NCBI GenBank assembly: GCA_036505615.1
Contig: DASXTB010000111.1
Coordinates: 1 to 60,342, forward strand
Source of the DNA: DASXTB01 sp036505615
GTDB taxonomy: Bacteria; Acidobacteriota; UBA6911; JACQSX01
DNA: 60,342 nt
Direction of reading: 5' to 3'
How positions within the stretch are numbered: the first letter of the stretch is position 1; each line of letters starts with the position of its first letter. Below, piece after piece: positions 35,558 to 43,600 of the stretch. A model generated the notes under the pieces. It saw only the letters and a program-made list of their open reading frames with translations. It was not told the DNA's origin and ran no database searches. Both the position numbers and the translations under genes were made by a program.

Positions 35558-36667
35558 ATGGTTCACGAACTGCGGGCGGCCGTGATAGGCGCGACCGGCT
35601 ATTCCGGAAGGGAACTAGTGCGATGGCTGCAACAACATCCTGTGGCGAAGCCCGTCTTGCTCACCGGTTCCAGGAAAGCTTTGCCGGAGTTGCGCCGCTT
35701 TGTCTGCTCTCTTCCGGCCGATGTGTTTGTCCCGTTTCGGTACGGCGAGAATTTCCTTGAGGAGTTGCTGGATGTCGTCGCCCTCAGGAAGGTGGGCGTG
35801 GTGTTTCTGGCCACTGAGATTGAAAGTGCCGTGGGATTGGCACCCGAGCTCCTGCAGCAGGATGTGGTGGTGATCGATCTCAGTGCCGGCTTTCGTATAA
35901 AAAACGAGAAGCTCTACCGCGAATGGTATTCGCTGGTGCATCCGTGTCCCGAACTCCTGGAGCGAGCCGTCTATGGCCTGTCGGAATACCATCGGGAAGC
36001 AATCACCGCCGCCTCGCTGATTGCAAATCCGGGGTGTTACCCTACATCGGTTCTGCTGGCGTTGTTGCCGGCGCTCGAATTCATCGACTGGGAAGCGCCA
36101 GTGATTTGCGACAGCAAGTCCGGCCTGACCGGCGCGGGCCGGAACGCCGATTATATATTCGCCGAAATCAACGAAAACTGTCTGGCGTACAAACTGGGAA
36201 ATCATCGCCATATCCCGGAAATGCTTCAGGGCCTGGGCAAACCCGTGGGAGATGGAATTCCGTTCGTGTTCGCGCCGCATCTGGTTCCGATGAATCGGGG
36301 AATCCTCAGCACTTGTTATTTCCGCGCAAAAGTCGGCGTAAGCGAAGCCGGTTTGCGCCGGCAATATGAAGAGAAATACAAAGGGTCTCCCTTCGTCACG
36401 TTGCTGGCGCCGGGTGTGTTGCCCCAGGTTCAAATGGTGGCACATACCAATCGTTGTGAAATGGCGTTGTTTGTCCATGGCGATTCGCGCATGATGACGG
36501 TGGTTTCGGCTATCGACAACTTGGTAAAGGGAGCCGCCGGTCAGGCGATACAGAATATGAATATAAGGTTTGGGCTGGACGAGGCGGCCGGACTCACGGG
36601 AACGGCACTCGGTGGCCGGCAAGAGGGAGAAGGCAGAAAGCAGAAGGCAGAAAGCAGACGGCAGTAG
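35558..36667 (+). CDS. argC: N-acetyl-gamma-glutamyl-phosphate reductase
   Basis: 369 residues. It reduces N-acetylglutamyl phosphate with NADPH, the third step of arginine synthesis. The Rossmann motif AAVIGATGYSGRELVRWL opens the protein, the catalytic Cys160 lies in ANPGCYPTS and the C-terminal block MNRGILSTCYF matches the family. ATG at 35558 is chosen because similarity starts there. An ATG at 35549 lies inside the second ARG-like box. The last about 17 residues (GRQEGEGRKQKAESRRQ) are translated heptamer repeat, so the native C-terminus probably ended near AAGLTGTALG. First gene of the arg cluster. Confidence 0.92.
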   Translation: MVHELRAAVIGATGYSGRELVRWLQQHPVAKPVLLTGSRKALPELRRFVCSLPADVFVPFRYGENFLEELLDVVALRKVGVVFLATEIESAVGLAPELLQQDVVVIDLSAGFRIKNEKLYREWYSLVHPCPELLERAVYGLSEYHREAITAASLIANPGCYPTSVLLALLPALEFIDWEAPVICDSKSGLTGAGRNADYIFAEINENCLAYKLGNHRHIPEMLQGLGKPVGDGIPFVFAPHLVPMNRGILSTCYFRAKVGVSEAGLRRQYEEKYKGSPFVTLLAPGVLPQVQMVAHTNRCEMALFVHGDSRMMTVVSAIDNLVKGAAGQAIQNMNIRFGLDEAAGLTGTALGGRQEGEGRKQKAESRRQ

Positions 36668-37024
36668 GAAGAAGGCAGGAGCCAGGAGGCAGGAGGCAGG
36701 AAGCAGGAGGCAGGAGGCAGAAGGCAGGAAGCAGGAGGCAGGAAGCAGGGTGCAGAAGGCAGAAGGCAGAAGGCCAGAGGGAGAAGGGAGAAGGCAGGCG
36801 CTAGAGATACTAAGTAGGATGCAATGGCCGGAACGCATAGTGGAAAGTGGCAGACAGGAACCGGAAAGCAAACTGCAAGATGTAACGCCCACAAACAGCT
36901 TCCTGCCTCCTGCTTCGTGCCTCCCGCCTTCTGCCTCCCGCCTCCTGTTTCCTGCCTCCTGCTTTCTGCCTCCTGCTTCCTGCCTCCTGCCTTCTGCCTC
37001 CTGCCTTCCGCTTTCTGCCTTCTC
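36620..37024. repeat. Large inverted heptamer array pair (AGGCAGG / TGCCTCC type)
   Basis: Left arm about 36620-36800 has units aggcagg, aggcaga, aagcagg. Right arm 36898-37024 has complementary cctgcct, tctgcct units. About 95 unique bases separate them. The left arm begins inside the argC reading frame, and the right arm ends 11 bases before the argB start codon. A transcript crossing argC-argB would contain a hairpin of more than 100 paired bases. Confidence 0.9.
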
Positions 37025-37035
37025 TTACAAAAAAG

Positions 37036-37824
37036 ATGAGACTAGTTATTAAATTAGGCGGTAGCCTCCTGACAGAGATTTCCCGGCGCAGACCTCTTCT
37101 AGAACAGTTAATGCGCGTTCATAACCAGGGACATCGATGCCTCCTGGTTCATGGAGGTGGCAAGCTACTCACCTCTTACCTTGAAAAGGCCGGGATATCC
37201 TCGCAGTTTATTCACGGGCTGCGCGTCACGGATGCGCCGACGCGCGACGCCGCACTGATGGTAATGGGCGGCCTGCTCAACAAACAACTGGTGGTGGAAA
37301 TCCAGAACCTGGGCGGGCGGGCACTGGGAGTTTGCGGCGATGCAGGTCTGATCACCGCGCGCAAGGCAGAGTCCGAGGCGTACGGCGGAGCAGATCTCGG
37401 GTACGTGGGCGAAGTGGAACACGTCGATGGCCGGCTGCTGGCGCAGCTGCACGCGCTCGGTCTTATTGTGGTAATGGCCAGCTTGGCGCCGGATGCGCGG
37501 GGCGAGTTTTACAACATCAACGCCGATCTGCTGGCCGCTTCCTGCGCCGCGGCCCTGCAGGCGGACCGGTTGATTTTCCTGACCGACGTCGATGGAGTAC
37601 TCGATGCCGGCGGCAATCGCCTCAACAATCTCTCCAGAGATCAAGTCGACAGCCTGGTCGCGCAGGGAGCTGTCGGCGGTGGTATGCTTCCGAAGCTGAA
37701 GTCTTGTTTGATGGCCCTGGAAAAAGGGGTACAGTGCGTACGCATCGTGCCGGGTTATGGCGAGGGTAGTCTGTTGAGGGCGCTGGAGCCCAAGTTAGAT
37801 TCGCGAGGAACCGAAATTCGATGA
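37036..37824 (+). CDS. argB: N-acetylglutamate kinase
   Basis: 262 residues of the amino-acid kinase family. It phosphorylates N-acetylglutamate, step two of arginine synthesis. Phosphate-binding loops are KLGGSLLTE at the N-terminus and LVHGGGKLL near residue 36. NINADLLAASCAAALQADRLIFLTDVDGVLD (read in two blocks around residues 165-195) is the substrate/nucleotide region, and GGGMLPKLKSC near 215 is the Lys-containing motif. No Shine-Dalgarno is visible, since the heptamer array ends just upstream. Its TGA overlaps the ATG of the next gene by four bases (ATGA). Confidence 0.93.
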   Translation: MRLVIKLGGSLLTEISRRRPLLEQLMRVHNQGHRCLLVHGGGKLLTSYLEKAGISSQFIHGLRVTDAPTRDAALMVMGGLLNKQLVVEIQNLGGRALGVCGDAGLITARKAESEAYGGADLGYVGEVEHVDGRLLAQLHALGLIVVMASLAPDARGEFYNINADLLAASCAAALQADRLIFLTDVDGVLDAGGNRLNNLSRDQVDSLVAQGAVGGGMLPKLKSCLMALEKGVQCVRIVPGYGEGSLLRALEPKLDSRGTEIR

Positions 37825-39536
37825 CCAGTAATTTTTCTTCCCAGCAGCTCGAGGATAAGTTCTATCTGCCGGTCTTCAAAAAAGCACCCTTTGAACCGGT
37901 GCGCGGTGAAGGCGTATATCTGTACGAAGAGAGCGGCAAACAATACCTCGATTTTCTGGCGGGCATCGCAGTCAACGCTCTCGGATATAACCATCCTGAG
38001 CTGACCCGCGCCATCCAGGACCAGTCAACCCGCGTACTGCATGTAAGTAATTTGTTCTATCACCCTTATGCCGGTCCGCTGGCGCGCAAACTGGCGAGAA
38101 TGTCCGGATTGCGGCGTGCCTTCTTTACCAACAGCGGGACGGAAGCGGTGGAAGGCGCCATCAAGATAGCCCGCGCGCACTCAAGAGGTGACAAGGACAA
38201 AATCAAGTTTGTGGCGCTGGAAAACTCCTTTCATGGCAGAACTGCGGGTGCTCTTTCGTTGACTCATGGGGAGAAGTATCGGAAACCTTTCGAGCCTCTA
38301 TTGCCGGGTATTCAGTTCGTTCCCCCAAATGACGTCGATGCGCTGAATAAGGCCATCGATGAAGACACAGCGGCCTTTATCGCCGAACCGATTTTGGGGG
38401 AAGGCGGAATCATTTCGCTGACTCCCGATTATTTGAAAGAGGCCAGTGAACTGTGCCATCGCCACAACGCGCTGATGATCCTGGACGAAATCCAATGCGG
38501 GTTAGGGAGGACCGGATATCCCTTTTACTTTCAGAAATCCGGAATTCTGCCCGATGTCGTTCTGCTGGCCAAGTCCCTCGGGGTAGGACTTCCACTGGGC
38601 GCGATTCTGGTGGGCGAGAAGGCCGAGCGGGCGCTGCAGCCGGGGGATCACGGCACCACGTTTGGCGGAGGCCCGCTGGCTTGCCGGGCGGCGTTGACCT
38701 TTTTAGAAATACTGGAGCGTGACAACCTGATGCTTCATGCCGCGCAGATGGGTGACTACCTGCGGTCCCGTCTTGCCGAGCTTCAACAGGAGTTCCCCAT
38801 CCTGGAGATCCGCGGCGAGGGACTGATGGTGGGTGTGGTCTTGGACTTGGATGTTCCGGCGCTGGTAAGGCAGTTGTTGCAGGACGGGATCGTCACCAAC
38901 TGCACGGCGGGGAACGTGCTTCGATTGCTTCCACCTCTGGTAATTCGCACTGAGCACGTGGATGAGTTTATCTCTGGCCTGCGCAACGCGCTGGAGGCGG
39001 CGCGCAAGAAAACGCCGGCGAACATCGTCTCTGTCGGCGGGCAGGGCGACGTGGTTGTTCGCAAGGCGCGCATGTCCGACGTTCCGGCAATGGAGCATTT
39101 GATCAACGGCTACGCACGGGAGAACGTGATGCTGCCTCGAACACGGACTCAGTTATGCGAAACGCTGCGCGAGTTCGTGGTAGCGGAAGTAGACGGCGAA
39201 TTTGCCGCCTGTGGCGCCTTGCATCTGTATAGCATGAATACGGCGGAACTGCGGTCGCTCGCTGTGTCTGAGAAATTCCTGAAACGGAAACTGGGTGCCA
39301 GGATTGTACACGCGTTGCTGGAAGACGCGGCGGAATACGACTTGGAGCGCGTTTATACCTTCACCCTGGTGCCGGATTTCTTTCGTAAGCTGAATTTCCG
39401 GATGGTACCGCACAGCGCCCTGCCGGAGAAAGTGCTCAGTGAATGCGCCGGCTGCCCCAAGAGAGACCAGTGCAACGAAGTTGCCTTGGTCTACGAGGTA
39501 GGCGTCGAGGCGCGCCGCCGGCATACTGGCATCTAG
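37821..39536 (+). CDS. argD: Fused acetylornithine aminotransferase and ArgA-like N-acetylglutamate synthase (GNAT)
   Basis: 571 residues, where ArgD alone is about 400. Residues 1-400 are a class III PLP aminotransferase (FTNSGTEAVEGAIKIARAH, ILDEIQCGLGRTGYPF, PLP Lys251 in LLAKSLGVGLPLGA, TTFGGGPLACRA), which converts N-acetylglutamate semialdehyde to N-acetylornithine. After a linker (RKKTPANIVSVGGQGD), residues about 415-571 are a GNAT acetyltransferase (VVRKARMSDVPAMEHLI, AELRSLAVSEKFLKRKLGAR) ending with CAGCPKRDQCNEVALV, the Cys-rich tail seen in short ArgA-type N-acetylglutamate synthases. The fusion would join steps one and four of arginine synthesis. Both halves look intact, with no stop or frameshift at the joint. 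Translationally coupled to argB. Confidence 0.9.
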   Translation: MTSNFSSQQLEDKFYLPVFKKAPFEPVRGEGVYLYEESGKQYLDFLAGIAVNALGYNHPELTRAIQDQSTRVLHVSNLFYHPYAGPLARKLARMSGLRRAFFTNSGTEAVEGAIKIARAHSRGDKDKIKFVALENSFHGRTAGALSLTHGEKYRKPFEPLLPGIQFVPPNDVDALNKAIDEDTAAFIAEPILGEGGIISLTPDYLKEASELCHRHNALMILDEIQCGLGRTGYPFYFQKSGILPDVVLLAKSLGVGLPLGAILVGEKAERALQPGDHGTTFGGGPLACRAALTFLEILERDNLMLHAAQMGDYLRSRLAELQQEFPILEIRGEGLMVGVVLDLDVPALVRQLLQDGIVTNCTAGNVLRLLPPLVIRTEHVDEFISGLRNALEAARKKTPANIVSVGGQGDVVVRKARMSDVPAMEHLINGYARENVMLPRTRTQLCETLREFVVAEVDGEFAACGALHLYSMNTAELRSLAVSEKFLKRKLGARIVHALLEDAAEYDLERVYTFTLVPDFFRKLNFRMVPHSALPEKVLSECAGCPKRDQCNEVALVYEVGVEARRRHTGI

Positions 39537-39649
39537 CGCCAGACCGATTGCATTTGCGCGGCTCGTTCAAGACCAATTTGCTATCCTCCTAGTCCCCTGG
39601 ACATTTCGTTTGCATTCATTTATATTCACTTTGATGCGAGGTGCAGGTG

Positions 39650-39898
39650 ATGACTAGAACCATAACGATGAGGCTGGATGAGGAAACTTATAAGAAGTTG
39701 AAGGCTGCTGCGGCTGCCGAGCGGCGGTCTCTAGCAAATCTCATCGAGACTGCAGCTCTTCGCCATCTGGAAGATAGTGAGTTCGTCGATGATATTGAAA
39801 CGCGTGACATTCTTTCCGATCCTGATCTATTGAAGCGTCTCAGATCCGGACACCTCCAGGCAAGGAAGCGGAAGGGCGCCTTTGTCCGCGGCCTATAG
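39650..39898 (+). CDS. Ribbon-helix-helix antitoxin
   Basis: 82 residues from ATG 39650, preceded by GAGGTGCAGG. The N-terminal half TRTITMRLDEETYKKLKAAA is a ribbon-helix-helix DNA-binding fold. The C-terminal part is charged and probably unfolded until bound to toxin. It would neutralise the adjacent RelE/ParE-type toxin and repress its own promoter. The toxin frame starts 17 bases before its stop. The pair sits between the argD fusion and argJ. Confidence 0.82.
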   Translation: MTRTITMRLDEETYKKLKAAAAAERRSLANLIETAALRHLEDSEFVDDIETRDILSDPDLLKRLRSGHLQARKRKGAFVRGL

Positions 39899-40166
39899 GA
39901 TTTTCGAGACTAAGCAGTTCCAGCGAGACCTGGAGAAATTGGGCCTTTCTGCCAGCCAGCGTATTCGCGAGAAGCTGCGCGGCCACGTTTATCCAGTTTT
40001 GGTCCAGAATCCATGGTTCGGCCCGAATATTAAGCGCCTTCGCCGTCTGGAGCCGTCGACATGGAGATACCGCGTCGGCCAGTGGCGCTTCTTTTACACA
40101 ATCGACGAAGAACAGAACACTGTATTCATGCTTGTTGCCGACAACAGAAGCAGCGCATACCGGTAG
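39882..40166 (+). CDS. RelE/ParE-superfamily toxin
   Basis: 94 residues from a TTG start at 39882, with GAAGG seven bases upstream. The fold pattern matches RelE/ParE/YafQ toxins: YRIFETKQFQRDLEKLG, helix with IREKLRGHVYPVL, and the basic C-terminal strands IKRLRRLEPSTWRYRVGQWR and FYTIDEEQNTVFML. It would act as an mRNA interferase or gyrase inhibitor. Overlap with the antitoxin gene ensures coupled translation. Confidence 0.82.
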   Translation: MSAAYRIFETKQFQRDLEKLGLSASQRIREKLRGHVYPVLVQNPWFGPNIKRLRRLEPSTWRYRVGQWRFFYTIDEEQNTVFMLVADNRSSAYR

Positions 40167-40201
40167 ACGGTCATTAGTTGGCCCTGATTTGAGGCCTACA
40201 G

Positions 40202-41590
40202 GTGAACAGTTCTGTGTCTCTACCTCCTTGGAGAAATTGCCCCGGCGGCATCTGCGCGGCTCGAGGCTTCCTGGCCGCCGCTGAGCGCGCGGGTCTCAAG
40301 AAAGCCGGCCTCGATCTGACTATCATTGTCTCTGACCGGCCGGCCAGCGCCGCTGCCTGCTTTACGCGCAACCGCTGCGCGGCGGCGCCCGTCACGGTGA
40401 GCCGTGAACATTTGAAAAAAAACAAAGGCCGCGCTCGGGCGATTCTCGCCAATTCGGGCTGTGCCAATGCAGCCACGGGAGAACGGGGCCTGCAGGATAC
40501 CCGCTCCACCGTCGATGCGCTGGCAAGGAGCCTGGACCTGCCCCCATCCTCTATTTTGGTCTGCTCTACCGGGGTTATCGGTCTGCCGCTGCAGGCCGAC
40601 AGAATCATCGCAAAGCTTCCGGTCTGTGTCAGTCGCCTCAGCCGCAAACAGGCGAGGCGAGCGGCGCAGGCCATCGCGACAACAGATAGCGTCCTTAAGA
40701 TTGAATCTATCGCGTTTCAAGCCGCCAGCGGAGCGGTACGCGTTGGCGGCATTGCAAAGGGCGCCGGGATGATCCATCCGGACATGGCCACAATGTTGGC
40801 GTTCATCACAACCGACGCGGCGATATCACCGGCAATGCTGCAGCGGTGTCTGACCTGGTGCGTGGAGCGGTCGTTTAACTGCATCACCGTCGACGGCGAT
40901 ACTTCGACTAATGATACCGTCATCTTGCTTGCCAACGGCGCCTCTGGGGTTGAGGTTATGGAGGAACCAGCCAGCGGGCGGATAGACTCGCGGACACGGA
41001 GACACGGAGACACGGGGGCCATCGTCGCATCGCCGCGTCCCCGCGTCCCCGCGTCGCGACACTCCCTGTCGCCGCGTTCCCTTATCCCCGCGTCGAAGCC
41101 TGCCGTGTCGTCTCACCTCCAAGACCAGGTATGCGAGGACGACTTCCGCGCTGCTCTGCTGGAAGTCTGTCAGAGGCTGGCGCGAAAGATCGCGTGGGAC
41201 GGCGAAGGAGCGACCCATCAACTGGAAATCCGGGTTACCGGCGCTAGGTCTTTCGAGCAGGCAAGGAATGTCGGCCGTTCCATCGGCCGTTCGAATCTGG
41301 TCAAGACAGCCATTTACGGGCATGATCCCAATTGGGGACGGGTATTGAGCGCCGCGGGCGCGTCCGGTGAGCGCATTGACAGTTCGCGTGTCCAACTGGC
41401 GATCGATGGCCAAGTCGTAGCCGAAGGAGGAGTCTTAAAATACCTGCCTGATTCGGTTTTCACTTCGGTGTGGAAGAAGAAAAAAATTGAAATTGCGATC
41501 GATCTTGGCCTGCGTGACGCCAACGCCACCTGTTGGAGCTGCGACCTGTCGCACCAGTACGTCGATATCAACGCGAGCTACCGAACATGA
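40202..41590 (+). CDS. argJ: Glutamate N-acetyltransferase / ornithine acetyltransferase, with repeat insertion
   Basis: 462 residues from GTG 40202, where ArgJ is usually about 390-410. It transfers acetyl from N-acetylornithine to glutamate. The autocleavage site with nucleophile Thr197 is present (KGAGMIHPDMATMLAF), as are CTRNRCAAAPV, GDTSTNDTV, IAWDGEGATHQ and the C-terminal HQYVDINASYRT. About 45 extra residues (260-310, SRTRRHGDTGAIVASPRPRV and on) are coded by a short inverted repeat array. They fall in the loop between the nucleotide after TNDTVILLANG and the DFRAALLEV helix, a surface position. The frame is kept, so the enzyme may still work. Last gene of the arg cluster, after the toxin-antitoxin pair. 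Confidence 0.9.
   Translation: MNSSVSLPPWRNCPGGICAARGFLAAAERAGLKKAGLDLTIIVSDRPASAAACFTRNRCAAAPVTVSREHLKKNKGRARAILANSGCANAATGERGLQDTRSTVDALARSLDLPPSSILVCSTGVIGLPLQADRIIAKLPVCVSRLSRKQARRAAQAIATTDSVLKIESIAFQAASGAVRVGGIAKGAGMIHPDMATMLAFITTDAAISPAMLQRCLTWCVERSFNCITVDGDTSTNDTVILLANGASGVEVMEEPASGRIDSRTRRHGDTGAIVASPRPRVPASRHSLSPRSLIPASKPAVSSHLQDQVCEDDFRAALLEVCQRLARKIAWDGEGATHQLEIRVTGARSFEQARNVGRSIGRSNLVKTAIYGHDPNWGRVLSAAGASGERIDSSRVQLAIDGQVVAEGGVLKYLPDSVFTSVWKKKKIEIAIDLGLRDANATCWSCDLSHQYVDINASYRT
40984..41100. repeat. In-frame inverted repeat array inside argJ
   Basis: Left arm 40984-41017 has units ggagacac (period 8). Right arm 41031-41075 has units ccgcgtcc (period 8), followed by degenerate copies. 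The two arms are of opposite strand character (purine-rich, then pyrimidine-rich), as in the intergenic arrays. The number of bases inserted keeps the argJ frame open. Confidence 0.75.
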
Positions 41591-41636
41591 ATGGCGGCCA
41601 GTTGTGAAGTCGGACACTCCCGCCAGCCCGCTTTGG

Positions 41637-41740
41637 AGTTTCTACATGTTGGGAGCGGAGAGACGGGCTGAGGGCCGTCTCTGCTCCGCCTTCGGCGGGC
41701 TTTAACTCGACCTCTCGTTTCAAAAAATGTCCAAACTACA
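41637..41740 (+). repeat. Partial family A element
   Basis: Short form of family A: tttctacatgttgggagcgg, GAGACGGGCTGAGGGCCGTCTC stem, then caaaatgtccaaactacagg. Located in the gap after argJ together with GC-rich hairpins (ccggttttccggccgg). Confidence 0.5.
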
Positions 41741-41883
41741 GGGCCCGCCTTCGATGGGCTTGAGCCGGTTTTCCGGCCGGCTCTCAAGTGACTGCCCCAG
41801 TGCATGCGGTTCGGGTTCAAAGGACTTGTTGTAAAATATCTAGGGATGAAGAATGATCTACTGATTCTTACATTTTGGAACTT

Positions 41884-42831
41884 ATGAAGCTCAAATTAAT
41901 CATTGTTTTATTCTTTCTCTGCTCGAACGCACTTTTAGGCGCCGCTCCGGCCGGTTTACCCGAAAACGGTGTTCTAATTCTGGCGCATGGTCACAAGGAA
42001 GACTGGAATCGCCGGATTGAGGAACTGACCGCCCGGCTCCCTTTTCCCACCGTGGTAGCATTTGGAATGGCGCACAAAAACGCCATTGCCGAGGGCGTAT
42101 CTTCCTTGGAGGACAGGGGCGTACGCAGCATCGTGGTGATCCCTCTCTATGTTTCCTCCTACAGCCCGATTATTCGGGCCAGCGCTTATCTTCTTGGCTT
42201 GCGCCAGCAGGCGCCCCCCGAGCTGGAAATGTTTAACACCATGTCGCATGGCTTGCAGGATCCCAATGCCGGCCACGCGGCGGATCAACCTGCGGATCTT
42301 TCGCCGATTCGGAGCCATGTTCCCATTTACATGACTTCGGCGCTGGACGATCATCCTCTTGTGGCCGAGATACTTCTGGATCGGGCCCGAAGCATCAGCG
42401 AGCGCGCGGGCGGCGAAACGGTCATATTAGTTGCTCACGGCCCAAACGGCGACGCAGACAACCGGCTCTGCCTTGAGAAAATGGATCGCCTGGCAGACTT
42501 CATTCGAAATCACGGGGGATTTCATCGCGTCGAGGCGGTGACTATGAGGGATGATGCGCCCCCCGCGGTTCGCAATCAAGCCACGGCTCAACTGCGCTCT
42601 CGGGTGGCGGCGGCGGCCCGAACAGGAACTGCGCTGGTCGTACCAGTATTGCTCGCCCGGGGCGGGGTAGAGGATCGACTGGAGGAATCGCTTCAGGGAT
42701 TGAGATACAGGATTCCTGATCAGTTTCTGCTCCCCGATCCTCGCATTGCCCAATGGATCAGGGAACAGGTCGATGCCTCAGCTCGTGGTCAAGCAACCTA
42801 TCAATCATCGCGTGTCAGAGATCCCTATTGA
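41884..42831 (+). CDS. Exported tandem CbiX-like (sirohydrochlorin chelatase family) protein
   Basis: 315 residues from ATG 41884 (MKLKLIIVLFFLCSNALLG), which starts a clear Sec signal peptide. Two CbiX-type half-domains follow: about 35-160 with LILAHGHKEDWN and VIPLYVSSYSPIIRAS, and about 180-300 with VILVAHGPNGDADN and VVPVLLARGG. Each has the AHG histidine that binds metal in CbiX/CbiK chelatases. Such chelatases are normally cytoplasmic enzymes of sirohaem or cobalamin synthesis. Export points to a metal-handling or delivery role in the periplasm (compare the periplasmic CbiK(P)). It lies upstream of the respiratory cluster. Confidence 0.75.
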   Translation: MKLKLIIVLFFLCSNALLGAAPAGLPENGVLILAHGHKEDWNRRIEELTARLPFPTVVAFGMAHKNAIAEGVSSLEDRGVRSIVVIPLYVSSYSPIIRASAYLLGLRQQAPPELEMFNTMSHGLQDPNAGHAADQPADLSPIRSHVPIYMTSALDDHPLVAEILLDRARSISERAGGETVILVAHGPNGDADNRLCLEKMDRLADFIRNHGGFHRVEAVTMRDDAPPAVRNQATAQLRSRVAAAARTGTALVVPVLLARGGVEDRLEESLQGLRYRIPDQFLLPDPRIAQWIREQVDASARGQATYQSSRVRDPY

Positions 42832-42889
42832 TGAAAACATGTGAAGGAATTTTAGCGCCGGCCTGTGGCCGGCAAGGCCGGCTCTCGGG

Positions 42890-43240
42890 TTTGGACGTTT
42901 TGTTAGAGACGGCCTGGAAGGCCCTCTCCTTGTCCGCGAAGCGGACCAACAACAGTAGCCGGGGGAGCCCAGGCGCGGAGCGCAAGGCTACCCCCGGTCA
43001 GCGATTCCCCACACGGAATCGGACCGCGCAAGCGGTCCTATTTTTTCCTTCATTTTTCCTTCATTTTTTCTTCGTAAATTCCCTATGACGAGCGTTATCT
43101 TTGGGACGGAGGCATCCATGACTGCCGAACCTGATGGGACCACTTGCGCGGTTCGGGCGATATGGGGGATGGTTGACCGGGGGTGCCTGGCGCTTCGCGC
43201 TTCGGCACCGGCTACTGCTATTGGTCCGCTTCGCGGACGT
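42890..43240. repeat. Family B elements as inverted pair, with partial family A
   Basis: 42935-43035 is a minus-strand copy of the element at 1-104. 43168-43240 is a plus-strand shorter copy. Together they form an inverted pair around about 130 bases that hold three pyrimidine-rich repeats (ttccttcatttttccttcat, 43048-43075). 42890-42932 has a fragment of family A. The rest of the 447-base gap 42832-43278 has no convincing gene. Confidence 0.7.
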
Positions 43241-43278
43241 CCTGGGTTGCAGCGCACTCCGAATCGAGGTCGGCGCAC

Positions 43279-43461
43279 ATGAAGCCTGTGGATATTCTAT
43301 GGTGGGTTGGCTTCTTATTCTCCGGACTGGGCCTGTTATTGTTGGCCTGCACCACAGTCTTTAACTTAAGAATTGTGCCGAACCGTTTCCGGCCCCATGT
43401 CTTCTGGCTGGCAGTGGCAGCTCTGATATTGGGACTTTCTCTTTCGGTGGTTGGTACGTAG
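43279..43461 (+). CDS. Small membrane protein of 60 residues
   Basis: ATG at 43279 with GAGGT about nine bases upstream. Two hydrophobic helices (ILWWVGFLFSGLGLLLLACT, FWLAVAALILGLSLSVVGT) joined by a basic loop (RIVPNRFRPH). No family recognised. It lies just upstream of the convergent ferredoxin gene. Confidence 0.55.
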   Translation: MKPVDILWWVGFLFSGLGLLLLACTTVFNLRIVPNRFRPHVFWLAVAALILGLSLSVVGT

Positions 43462-43600
43462 GAAGCTGCCAGTTCTCAGCTTTCAGCCAAGAAGCCCAGA
43501 ATCAAGCCCCTGGAGACGAATCTCATTGATAGGGCTGATGGTTGATGGCTGACATCTGATGGCCGAGAGCTGATGGCTGACAGCTGAGAGCTGAGAGCTC
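43462..43600. repeat. Heptamer array pair (GCTGATG / GCTGACA type)
   Basis: A short arm at 43462-43488 (agttctcagctttcagcc) faces a longer arm at 43531-43600 with about ten units gctgatg, gctgaca, gctgaga. It lies between convergent genes and touches the stop codon of the ferredoxin gene at 43599. Confidence 0.7.

Noticed and set aside
35615..36892. 425-codon minus-strand frame
   Set aside because: Antisense to argC plus translation of the AGGCAGG array; argC has all its catalytic motifs on the plus strand.
43085..43282. 65-codon frame overlapping the small membrane gene by ATGA
   Set aside because: Mostly translates the family B repeat; the apparent coupling to the gene at 43279 is attractive, but the product has no protein-like pattern.
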